A program made the position numbers and the translations under genes. From Anaerolineae bacterium (lineage in GTDB: Bacteria; Chloroflexota; Anaerolineae; Aggregatilineales; JAFGMM01), in assembly GCA_016927535.1 (NCBI GenBank), contig JAFGMM010000291.1:1-46715 (forward strand): 46,715 bases of DNA. Reading direction: 5' to 3'. Position 1 is the stretch's first letter. Each line of letters starts with the position of its first letter. Below are positions 39,852 through 46,715 of the stretch, one piece after another. The notes beneath the pieces are model-generated. The model saw only the letters and a list, made by a program, of their open reading frames with translations. It made no database searches and had not been told where the DNA came from.

Positions 39852-41041
39852 CTCAGAATGACCTGCACGATTTCGAGGAAATCTTTCTGCTGGACATCGA
39901 TTCGGTGCTGGTGCGCCCGTTGGGTTACCGCGAGGCGCTGCGCGATACGGTCAATCACTTCGGTCTGCGCATGAACCAGGAGCAGGGCGCCATCACCCCC
40001 ACCTACGAGGAGATCGACGTGTTCGAGGCGACCGGCTTCACCTCCGAGTGGGATTCGATCCCGATGTGCCTGGCGGCGTTCTTCAAGCTGGCCGGCGAAT
40101 GGGGGCCGCCGGTCTGGCGCGACACACTCACCGGGACGATGGTGCTGATGGCGCGCACGCGCGTGCGCTTCCCACGCCCGGACTACGCCGCGGTGGTGCG
40201 CGCCATCGCCGCCGAACCGGACGGCGGCAAGCTGCCCGCGCAAAAGGCGCTGGATTACTTCCTGGCGCACACTCGCCCGGCGCAGTCGGAGGCGGTGCTG
40301 CGCGAACTGCTGGGCAGCCCGGCGGATATCCGCACGCCCACCACGCGCACCTTCCAACACTACACGTTGGGCAGCCGCGCCTTTGCGATGACCTACGGCT
40401 TCGGCCCGGACTTCGCCGTGGAGTCGTACCTGCTCCGGCGCGACGAGCCGCTGCTGAGCGGTGAAGGGCGCGCGCGGCTCCTGGACTCCGGCGTGCGCCA
40501 TGCCATCTATACCGCGCGCCCCAGCCACCCGCCGGAGAGCGCGGACTCCTTTGGCTACGCGCCGGAGGCCGAGATGGCGCGCGCGCTGGTGGGCCTGGAG
40601 GCTTCGCTGCTGGTAGGCTTCGGGCATGTGGCGTGGCTGGCGGAGCATATGAATGTCACACCGAACGCTTACACCAAGCCGTCGCCGGTGCAGGCGCTCG
40701 CCGCCATCGGTGCGGCGTGGACCGGCGCCGTCGAGGCGTCGCTGTGGTCGGCGTGCGCGCTGGCCGAGGACGGCGAACTCGGCGGGCCGCTGGCGACTCT
40801 GCTGGCCGCCGGGCCGGTGCGCGTCACGGTGTTCGAGGATACGCCGGGCGGCGTGCGGGCGGTGCGGCGCGCCGGCGACCTGCTGCGCGCGGCCGGCGTC
40901 GATGTGACGGTGCGCGCGGTGGGCGTATCCGATTCGGCGGTCAAGCGTGCGGCGCTGGCCCCGCTGACCGATATGCAGGTCGGGGAGGTCAACGCGGGAT
41001 TGGTGTGGGCGCTGAAAGAAAGCGTGCAAGGTGGTGTATAA
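39848..41041 (+). CDS. HAD-superfamily-like protein of unknown function
   Basis: No named family is certain. The 397-residue cytoplasmic protein begins EIFLLDIDSVLVRPLGYREAL, a HAD motif I (D16, D18) with Ser where most phosphatases have Gly-Thr. A possible motif II is HAIYTARPSHPPE (about 222) and motif IV VTVFEDTPGGVRAVRRAG (about 330). A long cap of about 200 residues lies between motifs I and II. The likely activity is a phosphatase or phosphotransferase. The start GTG overlaps the dipeptidase stop by 4 bases, and a GH130 gene follows after about 40 bases. A TATAAT at 41037-41042 near the 3' end may give the GH130 gene its own promoter. Confidence 0.7.
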   Translation: MTQNDLHDFEEIFLLDIDSVLVRPLGYREALRDTVNHFGLRMNQEQGAITPTYEEIDVFEATGFTSEWDSIPMCLAAFFKLAGEWGPPVWRDTLTGTMVLMARTRVRFPRPDYAAVVRAIAAEPDGGKLPAQKALDYFLAHTRPAQSEAVLRELLGSPADIRTPTTRTFQHYTLGSRAFAMTYGFGPDFAVESYLLRRDEPLLSGEGRARLLDSGVRHAIYTARPSHPPESADSFGYAPEAEMARALVGLEASLLVGFGHVAWLAEHMNVTPNAYTKPSPVQALAAIGAAWTGAVEASLWSACALAEDGELGGPLATLLAAGPVRVTVFEDTPGGVRAVRRAGDLLRAAGVDVTVRAVGVSDSAVKRAALAPLTDMQVGEVNAGLVWALKESVQGGV

Positions 41042-41084
41042 TAATCGGCGCTTTGTGACTTGACAAAACTGAGAGGTTCTTTCG

Positions 41085-41972
41085 ATGCGTTTAAAGCGAC
41101 ATCCGGCCAACCCGGTCTTGGCCCCCGATCCCAATCATGCCTGGGAGGCGCTGAACGTCTTCAACTGCGGCGTCGTGCACCACAACGGTCTGTTTCATAT
41201 GCTCTACCGCGCGCAAGGCTTCGATTACATCTCGCGCATCGGCTACGCAGTCAGCGCCGACGGCGTGCATTGGAACCGCCTGGGCGAGCCGGTGCTTGCG
41301 CCGCATATGGGCGATGACGATTATCGCGGCAACGAAGACCCGCGTGTGACCCCGCTCGAGGGCGCGTTTTACATGTGCTACACCGCTTACGGCGCCGGCG
41401 GCTTGTATTTCCCGATGGTCGCCCGCTCCGAAAATTTGATCGTCTGGGAGGATATCGGCCCGCTGGAGCGTGCCCGCAACAAAGATCATGTGTTGTTCCC
41501 GCAGAAGATCGCCGGGCGCTACGCCATCCTGCACCGCCGCCCTCCCGATATCTGGATCGCTTTCAGCGACGATCTGGTCAACTGGACCGACCACCGGGTC
41601 ATTATGTCGCCGCGCCCGGATAACAGCGTGGGCTGGGATAATACCTGCATCGGCGCCAGCGGCGTGCCGGTGCGCTGCGATGCGGGCTGGCTGCTGTTCT
41701 ACCACGGCTACAACGAATTTCACGTCTACCGCCAATCGGTGGCGCTGCTCGACGGCGACGATCCGACCCGCGTCATCAGCCGGCCCCAGGAGTTTTTCAT
41801 GGAGCCGGAGGAGACCTGGGAATTCAAAGGCGACGTGCCGAACGTGGTGTTTAGCTGCGCCAATCCGGTCGTCAACGATACCCTCTACTTTTACTACGCC
41901 GGGGCCGACCGGTTGATCGGCCTGGCGACCGCGCCGCTGGCGGACGTGATCGATTTTGCGCGCAAGGGGTAA
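41085..41972 (+). CDS. Glycoside hydrolase/phosphorylase family 130
   Basis: GH130 enzymes are five-bladed beta-propellers that mostly phosphorolyse or hydrolyse beta-mannosides. The 295-residue protein shows the family entry KRHPANPVLAP, NCGVVHHNGLFHMLYRAQG, RIGYAVSADGVHW, and the active-site loop DYRGNEDPRVTPL, whose Asp/Glu residues include the family's general acid. WIAFSDDLVNWTDH and VSCANPVVNDTLYFYYAGADRLIGLA complete blades 3-5. No signal peptide, so it is cytoplasmic. The start is an ATG with GAGAGG about 10 bases upstream. Substrate likely a beta-mannoside, but the subgroup is not clear from motifs alone. Confidence 0.9.
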   Translation: MRLKRHPANPVLAPDPNHAWEALNVFNCGVVHHNGLFHMLYRAQGFDYISRIGYAVSADGVHWNRLGEPVLAPHMGDDDYRGNEDPRVTPLEGAFYMCYTAYGAGGLYFPMVARSENLIVWEDIGPLERARNKDHVLFPQKIAGRYAILHRRPPDIWIAFSDDLVNWTDHRVIMSPRPDNSVGWDNTCIGASGVPVRCDAGWLLFYHGYNEFHVYRQSVALLDGDDPTRVISRPQEFFMEPEETWEFKGDVPNVVFSCANPVVNDTLYFYYAGADRLIGLATAPLADVIDFARKG

Positions 41973-41978
41973 AGGGGT

Positions 41979-42010
41979 AAAAAAAAGGCGCGGGGGAGGC
42001 GGCCCCGCGC
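41979..42010 (-). terminator. Terminator downstream of tRNA-Leu
   Basis: GCGCGGGG (41988-41995) pairs with CCCCGCGC (42003-42010), loop GAGGCGG. On the minus strand it ends with a run of eight T residues. It lies 5 bases after the tRNA 3' end. Confidence 0.85.
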
Positions 42011-42014
42011 AGTG

Positions 42015-42099
42015 TGCCGGAGGTGGGAATCGAACCCACATGGGTGATAAGCCCGCGCGATTTTGAGTCGCGTGCGTCTGCCAATTCCGCCACTCCGGC
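42015..42099 (-). tRNA. tRNA-Leu (anticodon CAA)
   Basis: The acceptor stem GCCGGAG/CTCCGGC with discriminator A, D-arm TGGCGGAATTGGCAGACGC, anticodon loop CTCAAAA on stem GCGA/TCGC, long variable arm and T-arm GGTTCGAATCC are all present in 85 bases. The long variable arm and the D-loop are typical of leucine tRNA. The anticodon is CAA, reading TTG. No CCA is encoded. It is flanked by a near-consensus promoter and a terminator, so it is a single-gene unit. Confidence 0.97.
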
Positions 42100-42110
42100 G
42101 TAGTGCGATG

Positions 42111-42139
42111 AGTATAAGCTAATTCGCGGTTTGCGTCAA
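42111..42139 (-). promoter_or_regulatory. Sigma-70 promoter of tRNA-Leu
   Basis: On the minus strand TTGACG (42139-42134) and TATACT (42116-42111) are separated by exactly 17 bases, 12 bases before the tRNA 5' end. Confidence 0.85.
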
Positions 42140-42178
42140 CAGGTTGGTGTTGGCGCGGGTTTGTCTGATCGGTCTGTG

Positions 42179-42802
42179 ATGGGATACATTGCCGGCATGG
42201 ACGAAGCAGGGCTGATCGAAGACGCCCAACGGGGCGATATCAACGCTTTCAATACCCTGGTGCTGCACTACCAGGACGCGGTGTACAACATGGCCTACCG
42301 CGTCATGGGCGAGCACCACGCGGCCTCCGATGCGGTGCAGGAAGCGTTTATTTCGGCCTACCGGGGCATCGAACGGTTTCGCGGCGGCAGCTTCAAAAGC
42401 TGGCTGATGCGCATCGTCACCAACGCCTGCTACGACGAACTGCGCCGCCGCAAACGCCGCCCGACCGCCGATATCGACGTGCTCGACTACACCGAGCCGG
42501 CCCCCCTGGTCAGCCGGCCCGAAAACCCCGAAGCGCACGCCGAACACGCTGCGCTCAGCGATGCAATCCAGGGCTGCATCAACGCGCTGCCCGACGACCA
42601 GCGGATGATAGCGGTGCTGTGCGACGTGCAAGGCTGCTCATACCAAGAGGCGGCGGATATCGCGGGTGTTTCGCTGGGCACGGTAAAGTCACGCTTGAGC
42701 CGGGCGCGCGGCCGGCTGCGCGTCTGCCTGGGCGCGGTGCGGGAACTTTTGCCCCGCCGGTATCGTCTAGATAGTGAAAGCAGTGAGGAATCCACGAGGT
42801 GA
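42179..42802 (+). CDS. ECF-family RNA polymerase sigma factor
   Basis: Extracytoplasmic function sigma factors direct RNA polymerase to a small regulon and are held by a membrane anti-sigma until a signal arrives. Region 2 has LIEDAQRGDINAFNTLVLHYQDAVYNMAYRVMG, DAVQEAFISAYRGIERFRGG and FKSWLMRIVTNACYDELRRRKRR. Region 4 is CINALPDDQRMIAVLCDVQGCSYQEAADIAGVSLGTVKSRLSRARGRLR. I use the ATG at 42179. The ATG at 42197 is equally possible. Starts near 42131 would fall in the tRNA promoter. It is followed after 7 bases by the anti-sigma gene. Confidence 0.92.
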   Translation: MGYIAGMDEAGLIEDAQRGDINAFNTLVLHYQDAVYNMAYRVMGEHHAASDAVQEAFISAYRGIERFRGGSFKSWLMRIVTNACYDELRRRKRRPTADIDVLDYTEPAPLVSRPENPEAHAEHAALSDAIQGCINALPDDQRMIAVLCDVQGCSYQEAADIAGVSLGTVKSRLSRARGRLRVCLGAVRELLPRRYRLDSESSEESTR

Positions 42803-42809
42803 CGCGCTC

Positions 42810-43865
42810 ATGAGGGAGCAAGATCGTGACCTGGAACGGCTCTCGGCCTACATAGACGATGCGCTCGCCCCGGAAGAACGCCGTGCCCTGGAAGCGCGCT
42901 TGGCCGAAAACGCCGCCCTCCGCGCCGACCTGGATGCCCTGCGCGAGACGGTGCAGCTGCTCCATGACCTGCCGCCGGTGCGCGCGCCGCGCAACTTCAC
43001 GCTTGACCCGGAGGTGTACGGACGCCGGGCGCGCGGGCGTGATTTTACCTGGTGGAGCGTGCGCCTGGCCGGCGCGCTGAGCGCGGCGGCGTCGGTGGCG
43101 CTGGTGTTGGGTTTCGTGCTGCTGATGAGCGGCGGTATGCAAAGCATGTCTGCGCCGGCGGCAGCGCCGGCCGCCGCACAGCCGACTCTGCCGCCCGTGA
43201 CGGCGGCGGTAGATGAGCGCGGCGACGCAGCGCCGCCGGCTACGCCGACCGCGCCGCCGGCGGCGATGGTCGGCCCCACGGCTTCGCCGTCGGCGGAGTG
43301 GAGCGCCTTCGGCGATGACCAATCGGGTCAAGAGCCGCTCAACATGGGCGCACTGCCCGACGCGGACGGCGGGGAAATGCTCTACGAGCCGGGCGAGCTG
43401 CCGCCGAGCGGGGGCGGTTTCGGCGGCGCGCCGGGCGAGGCCGGCCGGTCCGAAGACTCACCTGAAGCTTTCATCCCGCCGCCTGAGATCACCGCCGGGG
43501 ATATCGCCGCCCAGTCTGCAACCGGAGCGACCCACGAGATGGAGATGGAAGAAGCGGCGGTGAGCGCTGTCGAGGCGGATAAAGTCCAAACCGTTACGGC
43601 AACGGCGACCGTGATGGTGCAGCCGAACGGCGCGCTTCCGTCGTCGTCGTCGCCTACACCTTCGCCGGCGGCGACGTTGGCCGCGCGCGAAGCGGCGGTA
43701 GAGCCTACCGCCGCACTGCCATCACCTATGCTCGCGCCGGCGCCCACCCCGACTCCGGCGCCCGGCGCTTCGGCAGCGCCGGGCGCGGCGCTGCTGCTGG
43801 CCGGCTTGGTAATGCTGGTCCTCGCCGGCGTGCTGTGGGTCGTGGCATGGCGGCGGCGCGGTTGA
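42810..43865 (+). CDS. Membrane anti-sigma factor-like protein without a zinc motif
   Basis: The 351-residue protein follows the ECF sigma gene by 7 bases. Residues 1-55 form an anti-sigma-type helical domain (LERLSAYIDDALAPEERRALEARLAEN) but lack the HxxxCxxC zinc-binding residues. A membrane helix follows at about 75-97 (LAGALSAAASVALVLGFVLLM), then a long Pro/Ala/Thr/Glu-rich external region. A second helix lies at the end (APGAALLLAGLVMLVLAGVLWVVAW) with a basic stop-transfer tail RRRG. The second helix is unusual for anti-sigmas and makes the external region a tethered loop. It probably binds its sigma at the inner membrane face. The start ATG at 42810 has GAGGTGA upstream. Confidence 0.8.
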   Translation: MREQDRDLERLSAYIDDALAPEERRALEARLAENAALRADLDALRETVQLLHDLPPVRAPRNFTLDPEVYGRRARGRDFTWWSVRLAGALSAAASVALVLGFVLLMSGGMQSMSAPAAAPAAAQPTLPPVTAAVDERGDAAPPATPTAPPAAMVGPTASPSAEWSAFGDDQSGQEPLNMGALPDADGGEMLYEPGELPPSGGGFGGAPGEAGRSEDSPEAFIPPPEITAGDIAAQSATGATHEMEMEEAAVSAVEADKVQTVTATATVMVQPNGALPSSSSPTPSPAATLAAREAAVEPTAALPSPMLAPAPTPTPAPGASAAPGAALLLAGLVMLVLAGVLWVVAWRRRG

Positions 43866-43911
43866 GTCGGGCGAATTGAACGGTACAATGGGTAGATTGT
43901 TTGCGTGTGCG

Positions 43912-43940
43912 TTGACACTTGTTCGGACGGGTGTTACACT
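43912..43940 (+). promoter_or_regulatory. Consensus sigma-70 promoter for the next gene
   Basis: A perfect TTGACA (43912-43917) and TACACT (43935-43940) are separated by exactly 17 bases, 62 bases before the ATG at 44002. Confidence 0.85.
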
Positions 43941-44001
43941 GAGCCGGAGATAATGCTCCACATCGCATATCGCAATCTTACAGGGCAGGAGGCACGCAAT
44001 C

Positions 44002-44385
44002 ATGGCAACTGTTGGCTATATGGAAGGCACCGATCCGCTCATCCTCACCCGGCTTAACCTGGACGGCATCGGCACCACGCCCCTGGGCAACGGTTTCGAT
44101 GGACACGGCAAATATGTAGGGCACCTGACCAAGCAAGATGTCATTTCGCTGGTCATCACGTACCTGCATAAAATCCTGCCCACTACCGATATGCCCATCG
44201 GTGCACGCGACTTTCTCAGCGCCTGCCGCACCCATGACATCCCGGTGGTGGTGCTGGTGCCGGAGGATAAAATCGCACGCGCACAGGAAATTCTCGGCGA
44301 GCAAAGCAAGCTGCGCCTCACGATGGTATCGCCTGAAAAAGCCTACGATACGGTGATCGAAATCCTGGGCCAGGAACATTCATAG
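44002..44385 (+). CDS. Small soluble protein of unknown function
   Basis: I do not recognise this 127-residue protein. It has no signal peptide or membrane helix. It reads as an alpha/beta fold (LVITYLHKILPTTDMPIGARDFL, HDIPVVVLVPEDKIARAQEILGE, LRLTMVSPEKAYDTVIEILGQ). The N-terminal part is Gly-rich (LDGIGTTPLGNGFDGHGKYVG). It has its own near-consensus promoter, AGGAGG about 10 bases before the ATG, and its own terminator, so it is probably well expressed. Function cannot be inferred. Confidence 0.75.
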   Translation: MATVGYMEGTDPLILTRLNLDGIGTTPLGNGFDGHGKYVGHLTKQDVISLVITYLHKILPTTDMPIGARDFLSACRTHDIPVVVLVPEDKIARAQEILGEQSKLRLTMVSPEKAYDTVIEILGQEHS

Positions 44386-44420
44386 CGGTTGTGGTTGGGC
44401 GTTTGGCTCATCTCTAAGCC

Positions 44421-44451
44421 GAAAACACATCGACCTCGACGATGTGTTTTC
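44421..44451. terminator. Perfect 12-bp hairpin terminator
   Basis: GAAAACACATCG (44421-44432) and CGATGTGTTTTC (44440-44451) form a perfect stem with a 7-base loop. The 3' arm ends in a T-run. It ends the small unknown gene. No minus-strand gene reads into it. Confidence 0.85.
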
Positions 44452-44614
44452 TATATCATCTCTATGTGGCGCATGCGTGGTAGCGCCGGGTTCTCTTGCC
44501 GGGGTTTGTCGCCGGCAGATTGGCGTTTGATGTCTGATCTTCAACCGGCTGGCTTGGAGAAGAGGTCGGTAGTATAGTAAAAGACGGTAGCCAGTTGGTG
44601 TAAGGCGGTGGGCG

Positions 44615-45304
44615 ATGTTTCCTATCAAAGTACTGCGCGACACAGAACGAATCCCCTATGTGACCTATGCCATTATTGTTATTAACGTCCTCGTGTTCCT
44701 CTGGGAGCTATCCCTCGGCATGCAGTTGGGCCAGACGTTCAACGATCTGGCGGTAGTGCCGTGCACAATCGGCGGCGACCCGATTGTTGATACCATCCTG
44801 GACTTCGCCCGGTCCATGTTCCTGCATGGCAGTTGGGTACATCTCATCGGTAACATGGCCTTCTTGTTGGTCTTCGGCCCGCACATCGAGAGCTTTATGG
44901 GCCGGAAGTGGTTCCTGCTGTTCTACCTCCTGGCCGGCTATGCGGCCAGCTTTGCCCACGCGCTCCTCAACAGTTGGAGCTGTGCGCCCACGGTCGGCGC
45001 CAGCGGCGCGATTTCGGGCATCCTGGGGAGCTATCTGCTGCTCTATCCCACCACGCGCATTCGCTCGGTGGTGCTGCTCTACCGCATCCCCGTCGGCACC
45101 GCCGAACTCCACGCCTTTTACATGCTGCTTTACATCTTCCTGCTGGACCTGATCGACGGCATCGGCCAGCTTGCCGCGGACAGCTTCACGATTGGCGGCG
45201 TGGCGGTGTGGGCGCACGTAGGCGGCTTCGTCACGGGCGCAGCGTTCACCTTTCTGTTTACCGCCTTCGTCAAGCCGCTGCCCAAGTGGGATTCGCTGGA
45301 CTGA
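44615..45304 (+). CDS. Rhomboid-family intramembrane serine protease
   Basis: Rhomboids cleave single-pass membrane proteins inside the bilayer. The 229-residue protein has six to seven membrane helices. The L1/TM2 region MFLHGSWVHLIGNMAFLLVFG has the conserved His/Asn residues (H71, H76, N80). The catalytic Ser is S130 in GASGAISGILGSYLLLYP, and the catalytic His is H201 in WAHVGGFVTG. The N-terminus starts FPIKVLRDTERIPYVTYAII, as in the common Chloroflexi/Bacteroidetes type. The stop overlaps the ATG of the next gene (TGATG). Two small single-pass membrane proteins follow in the same operon. Confidence 0.93.
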   Translation: MFPIKVLRDTERIPYVTYAIIVINVLVFLWELSLGMQLGQTFNDLAVVPCTIGGDPIVDTILDFARSMFLHGSWVHLIGNMAFLLVFGPHIESFMGRKWFLLFYLLAGYAASFAHALLNSWSCAPTVGASGAISGILGSYLLLYPTTRIRSVVLLYRIPVGTAELHAFYMLLYIFLLDLIDGIGQLAADSFTIGGVAVWAHVGGFVTGAAFTFLFTAFVKPLPKWDSLD

Positions 45305-45699
45305 TGCGACGACTCGTGCTATCGGTAGCCATCGGGACGCTGTTGGGCATTGTCGCCGGCTTCGTGGTCGGTTGGGGCATCGCGCCGGTGCGCTACGTCG
45401 ATAGCCCGCTTGGACTGCTGGCACAGCCTTATAAAGAAGAGTATACGGTCATGGTCGCCTCGGCGTACCGGCTCGACGGCGACCTCGACCTCGCCATCAA
45501 GCGCTTGGCGCCGCTGGGCCTACCCATCACCACCGACTGGGTGCAGCAGGTGACCGAGCGCTATATCTCGCGCGGCAAGAGCGTCGCCAGCATCACCGAT
45601 CTCGTCGCGCTCTCGGAGGCGATGGGCCGGCTCACCCCGGCGATGGAAATCTACCGCATCCCGCCGACGCCGGCCGCATCTGCACCGGGAGAAGGTTAG
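45304..45699 (+). CDS. Single-pass membrane protein, short paralog, in the rhomboid operon
   Basis: This 131-residue protein has an N-terminal membrane helix (VLSVAIGTLLGIVAGFVVGWGIAPV) and an external helical domain with YKEEYTVMVASAYRLDGDLDLAIKRLAPLG. The next gene has the same layout and a similar segment (RDAYLAMVALAYRHDQNLARAEERLEPL), so the two are paralogs. The C-terminus is Pro/Ala-rich. The ATG overlaps the rhomboid stop by one base. A Gly-rich helix like this is a plausible rhomboid substrate, but this is only inference. Confidence 0.75.
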   Translation: MRRLVLSVAIGTLLGIVAGFVVGWGIAPVRYVDSPLGLLAQPYKEEYTVMVASAYRLDGDLDLAIKRLAPLGLPITTDWVQQVTERYISRGKSVASITDLVALSEAMGRLTPAMEIYRIPPTPAASAPGEG

Positions 45700-45702
45700 G
45701 GG

Positions 45703-46575
45703 ATGGGACGGCGAATCTCCTGGACCGGGCTGCTCGTCGGGTCTTTGACCGGGCTGGGCATTGCACTGTTCTACACTTGGGTCATCAACCCGGTGATCGA
45801 GTACGATACCGCGCCCTGGCAGCTCGGCGAGGAAGCGCGCGATGCGTACCTGGCGATGGTCGCGCTGGCCTACCGGCACGATCAAAACCTGGCCCGCGCC
45901 GAGGAACGCTTGGAGCCGCTCAACTTCGAGCAGCCGGGCGTCGCCGTCGCGCGCCGCGCCTGCGAGTTTTTCCGCCGCGCCCGCGCCGGCGAGGTCGAGA
46001 GTACCTTTGCGCTGGTCGAACTGGCGCACGCTTTCGGCGAGCCGACCTGCGCCGACTTTGCGATGGGGCCGGCCCCGGCGCCCACCCAGACCTCGTTTAT
46101 CGTAGCGCCCACCGCCACGCCCACCGCCACCGCCACACCCACCGCCACCGCCACGCCCACCGCCACGCCCACTTTTGACCCGGCCCGCCTCACGCCCACC
46201 GCCCGGCCCTCGCCCACGCCCGCCGGCCCGTTTGAAGTAGCCGGTATCACGGCCTTCTGCAACGCGCAGTTTTCGGGCGCGCTGCAAATCCACGTGCGCG
46301 AGGCCGACGACACCGGCATACCGGGCGTCGAGGTGCGGGTGACGTGGAGCGGCGGGCAAGACCGCTTCTTCACCGGTTTGCAGCCCGGCAAAGACGCCGG
46401 CTTCGCCGACTTCACGATGGAGGCCGAGCAAACCTACCGGGTCGAACTGCCCGGACGCAGCAGCACCAGCGCCCCAATCGAGGCGCGGCCCTGTGTGCCG
46501 CCCGGCGGCCTGGAAGACGGCGAGGTCGTACTGAACGGCTACGTCGTGACGTTCAAACGGCAGACGCGAAACTGA
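45703..46575 (+). CDS. Single-pass membrane protein with a Thr/Pro/Ala-rich linker and a beta-sandwich-like C-terminal domain
   Basis: This 290-residue paralog of the preceding gene adds further modules. It has an N-terminal helix (WTGLLVGSLTGLGIALFYTWVI) and a helical external domain to about residue 125. A low-complexity linker of TPTATAT repeats spans about 130-165. A C-terminal domain of about 110 residues (LQIHVREADDTGIPGVEVRVTW, ADFTMEAEQTYRVELPG) looks like an Ig-like or CnaB-type beta-sandwich. Two Cys in this domain could form a disulfide. It lies 3 bases after the previous gene, so rhomboid and both proteins form one operon. It may be an exposed surface protein. Confidence 0.8.
   Translation: MGRRISWTGLLVGSLTGLGIALFYTWVINPVIEYDTAPWQLGEEARDAYLAMVALAYRHDQNLARAEERLEPLNFEQPGVAVARRACEFFRRARAGEVESTFALVELAHAFGEPTCADFAMGPAPAPTQTSFIVAPTATPTATATPTATATPTATPTFDPARLTPTARPSPTPAGPFEVAGITAFCNAQFSGALQIHVREADDTGIPGVEVRVTWSGGQDRFFTGLQPGKDAGFADFTMEAEQTYRVELPGRSSTSAPIEARPCVPPGGLEDGEVVLNGYVVTFKRQTRN
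46108..46171. repeat. Low-complexity CACCGC/CACGCC tandem repeat
   Basis: Hexamer-type repeats encode the TPTATA linker of the surrounding gene. Units vary by one base, so it is coding low complexity. The repeat may be prone to length change. Confidence 0.8.
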
Positions 46576-46664
46576 GTCGTCGGTCGCATAGGATTTTTCA
46601 CCGTAGCTACACAAGGTTTTCGGTGCATTTTTGTGTTGGTCAAGACGATGATTGACAATGCCAA

Positions 46665-46715
46665 TTCTCCCCCTCACCCCCTGGCCCCCTCTCCCACGCC
46701 GGGGAGAGGGGGAAA
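46665..46715. repeat. Partial copy of the CCCCCTCTCC/GGAGAGGGGG palindromic repeat at the window edge
   Basis: CTCCCCCTCACCCCC leads to CCCCCTCTCCC and, after ACGCC, GGGGAGAGGGGG, forming a hairpin. Its core matches the hairpins in the 24154-24303 element and the stretch at 1-36. The element continues past the window end. Confidence 0.6.

Noticed and set aside
46108-46171. CACCGC-type tandem repeat considered as a CRISPR or satellite array
   Set aside because: Units are 6 bases with no spacers and encode a TPTATA linker in frame.

Overview
The window looks like a piece of a GC-rich Chloroflexota genome, probably Anaerolineae-like. This is inferred from gene content (nSTAND/WD40 proteins, PATAN/DUF4388 with a small GTPase, Thr/Pro/Ala-rich 'PTATPT' linkers, Yip1 and sHsp genes, a type II NADH dehydrogenase), not from a marker gene. 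There is no rRNA, integrase, transposase gene, phage gene or CRISPR array. Coding density is high, most genes lie in short co-directional runs, and several gene pairs overlap at stop/start.

Region by region. 1-7 kb: a tungsten/molybdenum aldehyde ferredoxin oxidoreductase-family enzyme, then convergent a PP2C phosphatase and a soluble histidine kinase with a degenerate N-box, NDH-2, and a ketopantoate reductase-like protein. 7-10 kb: two paralogous secreted beta-helix (Pmp-like) proteins. 10-12.2 kb: an octaheme HAO-family cytochrome c with a polytopic membrane partner. 12.4-19.9 kb: the most striking locus. A minus-strand operon encodes a SIR2-like protein, a membrane-spanning nSTAND NTPase with 14 WD40 repeats, an SH3b insertion and a C-terminal thrombospondin-3-like tail, and a MalK-type ABC ATPase. 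Divergent from it is an EAD1-like/FGE-sulfatase-fold protein. This combination resembles the NTP-dependent conflict (immunity/self-nonself) systems of multicellular and complex bacteria. 19.9-24 kb: NagZ-like GH3, an EamA transporter, protein-isoaspartate methyltransferase and a Yip1 protein. 24.1-24.3 kb: a MITE-like palindromic element. 24.3-29.2 kb: an ABC-2 exporter (one ATPase, two permeases) coupled to a membrane-anchored HExxH protein. 29.3-32.7 kb: an RRM protein with a structured leader, a GT-C glycosyltransferase, and two tandem paralogs sharing a 97% identical 99-bp block.

32.7-38.4 kb: a likely operon, PATAN/DUF4388, MglA/Ras-like GTPase, alpha/beta hydrolase, left-handed beta-helix protein and an acyl-ACP-reductase-like enzyme, followed upstream by an Hsp20 gene. 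38.6-42 kb: Tat-exported M19 dipeptidase, a HAD-like protein and a GH130 enzyme. 42-46.6 kb: tRNA-Leu(CAA), an ECF sigma with its membrane anti-sigma, a small unknown protein, and a rhomboid protease followed by two paralogous single-pass membrane proteins. Copies of a CCCCCTCTCC/GGAGAGGGGG palindromic repeat sit at both window ends and inside the 24.2-kb element.

All calls come from reading motifs and context by eye. No database search was possible.
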